Shown here in pieces: positions 63,364 to 64,000 of a stretch of 64,000 nucleotides of DNA. This DNA is from JAJRRL01 sp047404195 (lineage in GTDB: Bacteria > Pseudomonadota > Gammaproteobacteria > JAJRRL01): the NCBI GenBank assembly GCA_047404195.1, contig JBDOIU010000005.1:1-64000 (forward strand), given 5' to 3'. Numbering within the stretch: position 1 is the first letter of the stretch; every line of letters begins with the position of its first letter. The notes under the pieces are model-generated. The model made no database searches. It was not told where the DNA came from and saw nothing but the letters and a program-made list of their open reading frames with translations. Made by a program: the position numbers and the translations under genes.

Positions 63364-64000
63364 GTGATCATCGCGAGATATTTGCGAAGAGAAATTTTAC
63401 GCACTTTGTTGGCGACACTGGGTGGGTTACTTTTGGTGCTTATCATCAATCAGTCTGTTCATTTCATGAACCAGGCTGCGGCTGGTCAGCTGAGTTTAGT
63501 GACAGTTGTGTGGGTGATTTTGCTTGAGGTACCGACCTTGCTGACCTATATCTGTCCGCTGGCGTTGATGATCAGTATTTTAGTTGCATTAGGGCGCCTG
63601 GCTTCCGATCATGAGTTGGTTGCTTTGCGTGCATGTGGCTACACCACAGCCACCTTGTACCGCACGGTTTTGGCGCAAGCCATATGTATGTCATTATTGG
63701 TTTTGTGGTTGTCAGGCTTTGTTTCACCTGTGAGTCATAGCTGGCAAAAAAGTCTGCTGCTACATTCTGTGTCTGAGCTCGATGTTAATAAGATGATGCC
63801 TGGGCGCTTTATTAATTTAGGTCACTCAGATCGTGTGCTGTATACTGATATCAAGCGAGCCGATCCCAGCAGTCGACAGGTTTTTTTCGCACAAAAACAC
63901 CATGATGGCAACCAGGCTTGGTCCATATTATCTGCCAATCGATTACATCAGCAATCACTGCCTAGTGGCGCAAAGATATTTGAGTTCTCACGCGGTGTGC
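63364..64000 (+). CDS. lptF: LPS export permease LptF, cut at window edge
   Basis: Inner-membrane part of the LptB2FG transporter that pulls LPS from the membrane towards LptC/A. The GTG start follows GGAGG by eight bases. Visible residues have the YjgP/YjgQ pattern: MIIARYLRREILRTLLATL, an N-terminal helix pair, VPTLLTYICPLALMISILVALGRLASDHELVALRACGY and the beta-jellyroll region following it. The frame is open at base 64000, so the C-terminal half is outside the window. Confidence 0.95.
   Translation, partial: MIIARYLRREILRTLLATLGGLLLVLIINQSVHFMNQAAAGQLSLVTVVWVILLEVPTLLTYICPLALMISILVALGRLASDHELVALRACGYTTATLYRTVLAQAICMSLLVLWLSGFVSPVSHSWQKSLLLHSVSELDVNKMMPGRFINLGHSDRVLYTDIKRADPSSRQVFFAQKHHDGNQAWSILSANRLHQQSLPSGAKIFEFSRGV

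Overview
The window is a 64 kb piece of a gammaproteobacterial chromosome. Core gene orders fit that class: guaB-guaA, msbA-lpxK, tsaE-amiC, dapA-bamC, valS divergent from lptF, and yggX. Several traits point to an intracellular or amoeba-associated lineage near Legionellales/Coxiella: a Com1/DsbA2-type thiol oxidoreductase, a PAS-LuxR regulator family I recall from that group, a PlaA-like secreted GDSL lipase, a histidine acid phosphatase, and long proteins with no recognisable enzyme signature that resemble type IV effectors. The lineage is an inference; there is no 16S gene or other direct marker here.

Layout. 1-4.6 kb: purine and RNase HII genes, an acid phosphatase and a small lipoprotein. 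4.6-6.9 kb: three tandem PAS-LuxR regulator genes, each broken by a different lesion. 7.3-16 kb: accessory genes (a GxSxG protein, Com1-like DsbA, a hybrid histidine kinase, a HAD-like membrane protein, a STAS-less SulP permease, and a gene with an early in-frame stop). 16-22.7 kb: DEAD-box helicase, a large fused flavin/iron-sulfur redox protein, rhodanese, DUF2797. 22.9-29.5 kb: a tightly coupled six-gene light-repair operon with three photolyase/cryptochrome-family proteins. 29.7-34.2 kb: comEC, msbA, lpxK. 34.2-42.6 kb: a membrane protein of unknown role, then a seven-gene minus-strand run (TolC-like, membrane fusion protein, MacB-like ATPase and permease, tyrosine recombinase, spmA, spmB) and tRNA-Phe. 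42.7-49.1 kb: yggX and a 2035-codon giant gene. 49.2-64 kb: acetoacetyl-CoA synthetase, GDSL lipase, hinT, a holD-like gene, amiC, tsaE, a PLD nuclease, rmuC, dapA, bamC, hslO, valS, lptF.

The most striking signal is a perfect 198-base (66-codon) duplication. A piece of the giant gene is copied, in the same reading phase, into rmuC about 8.7 kb away and breaks rmuC. Removing 199 bases restores a continuous rmuC frame. With the three broken regulators, the nonsense codon at 15040 and a ComEC that lacks its usual C-terminal domain, the window looks like a genome losing genes, while an unusually rich photoreactivation operon stays intact.
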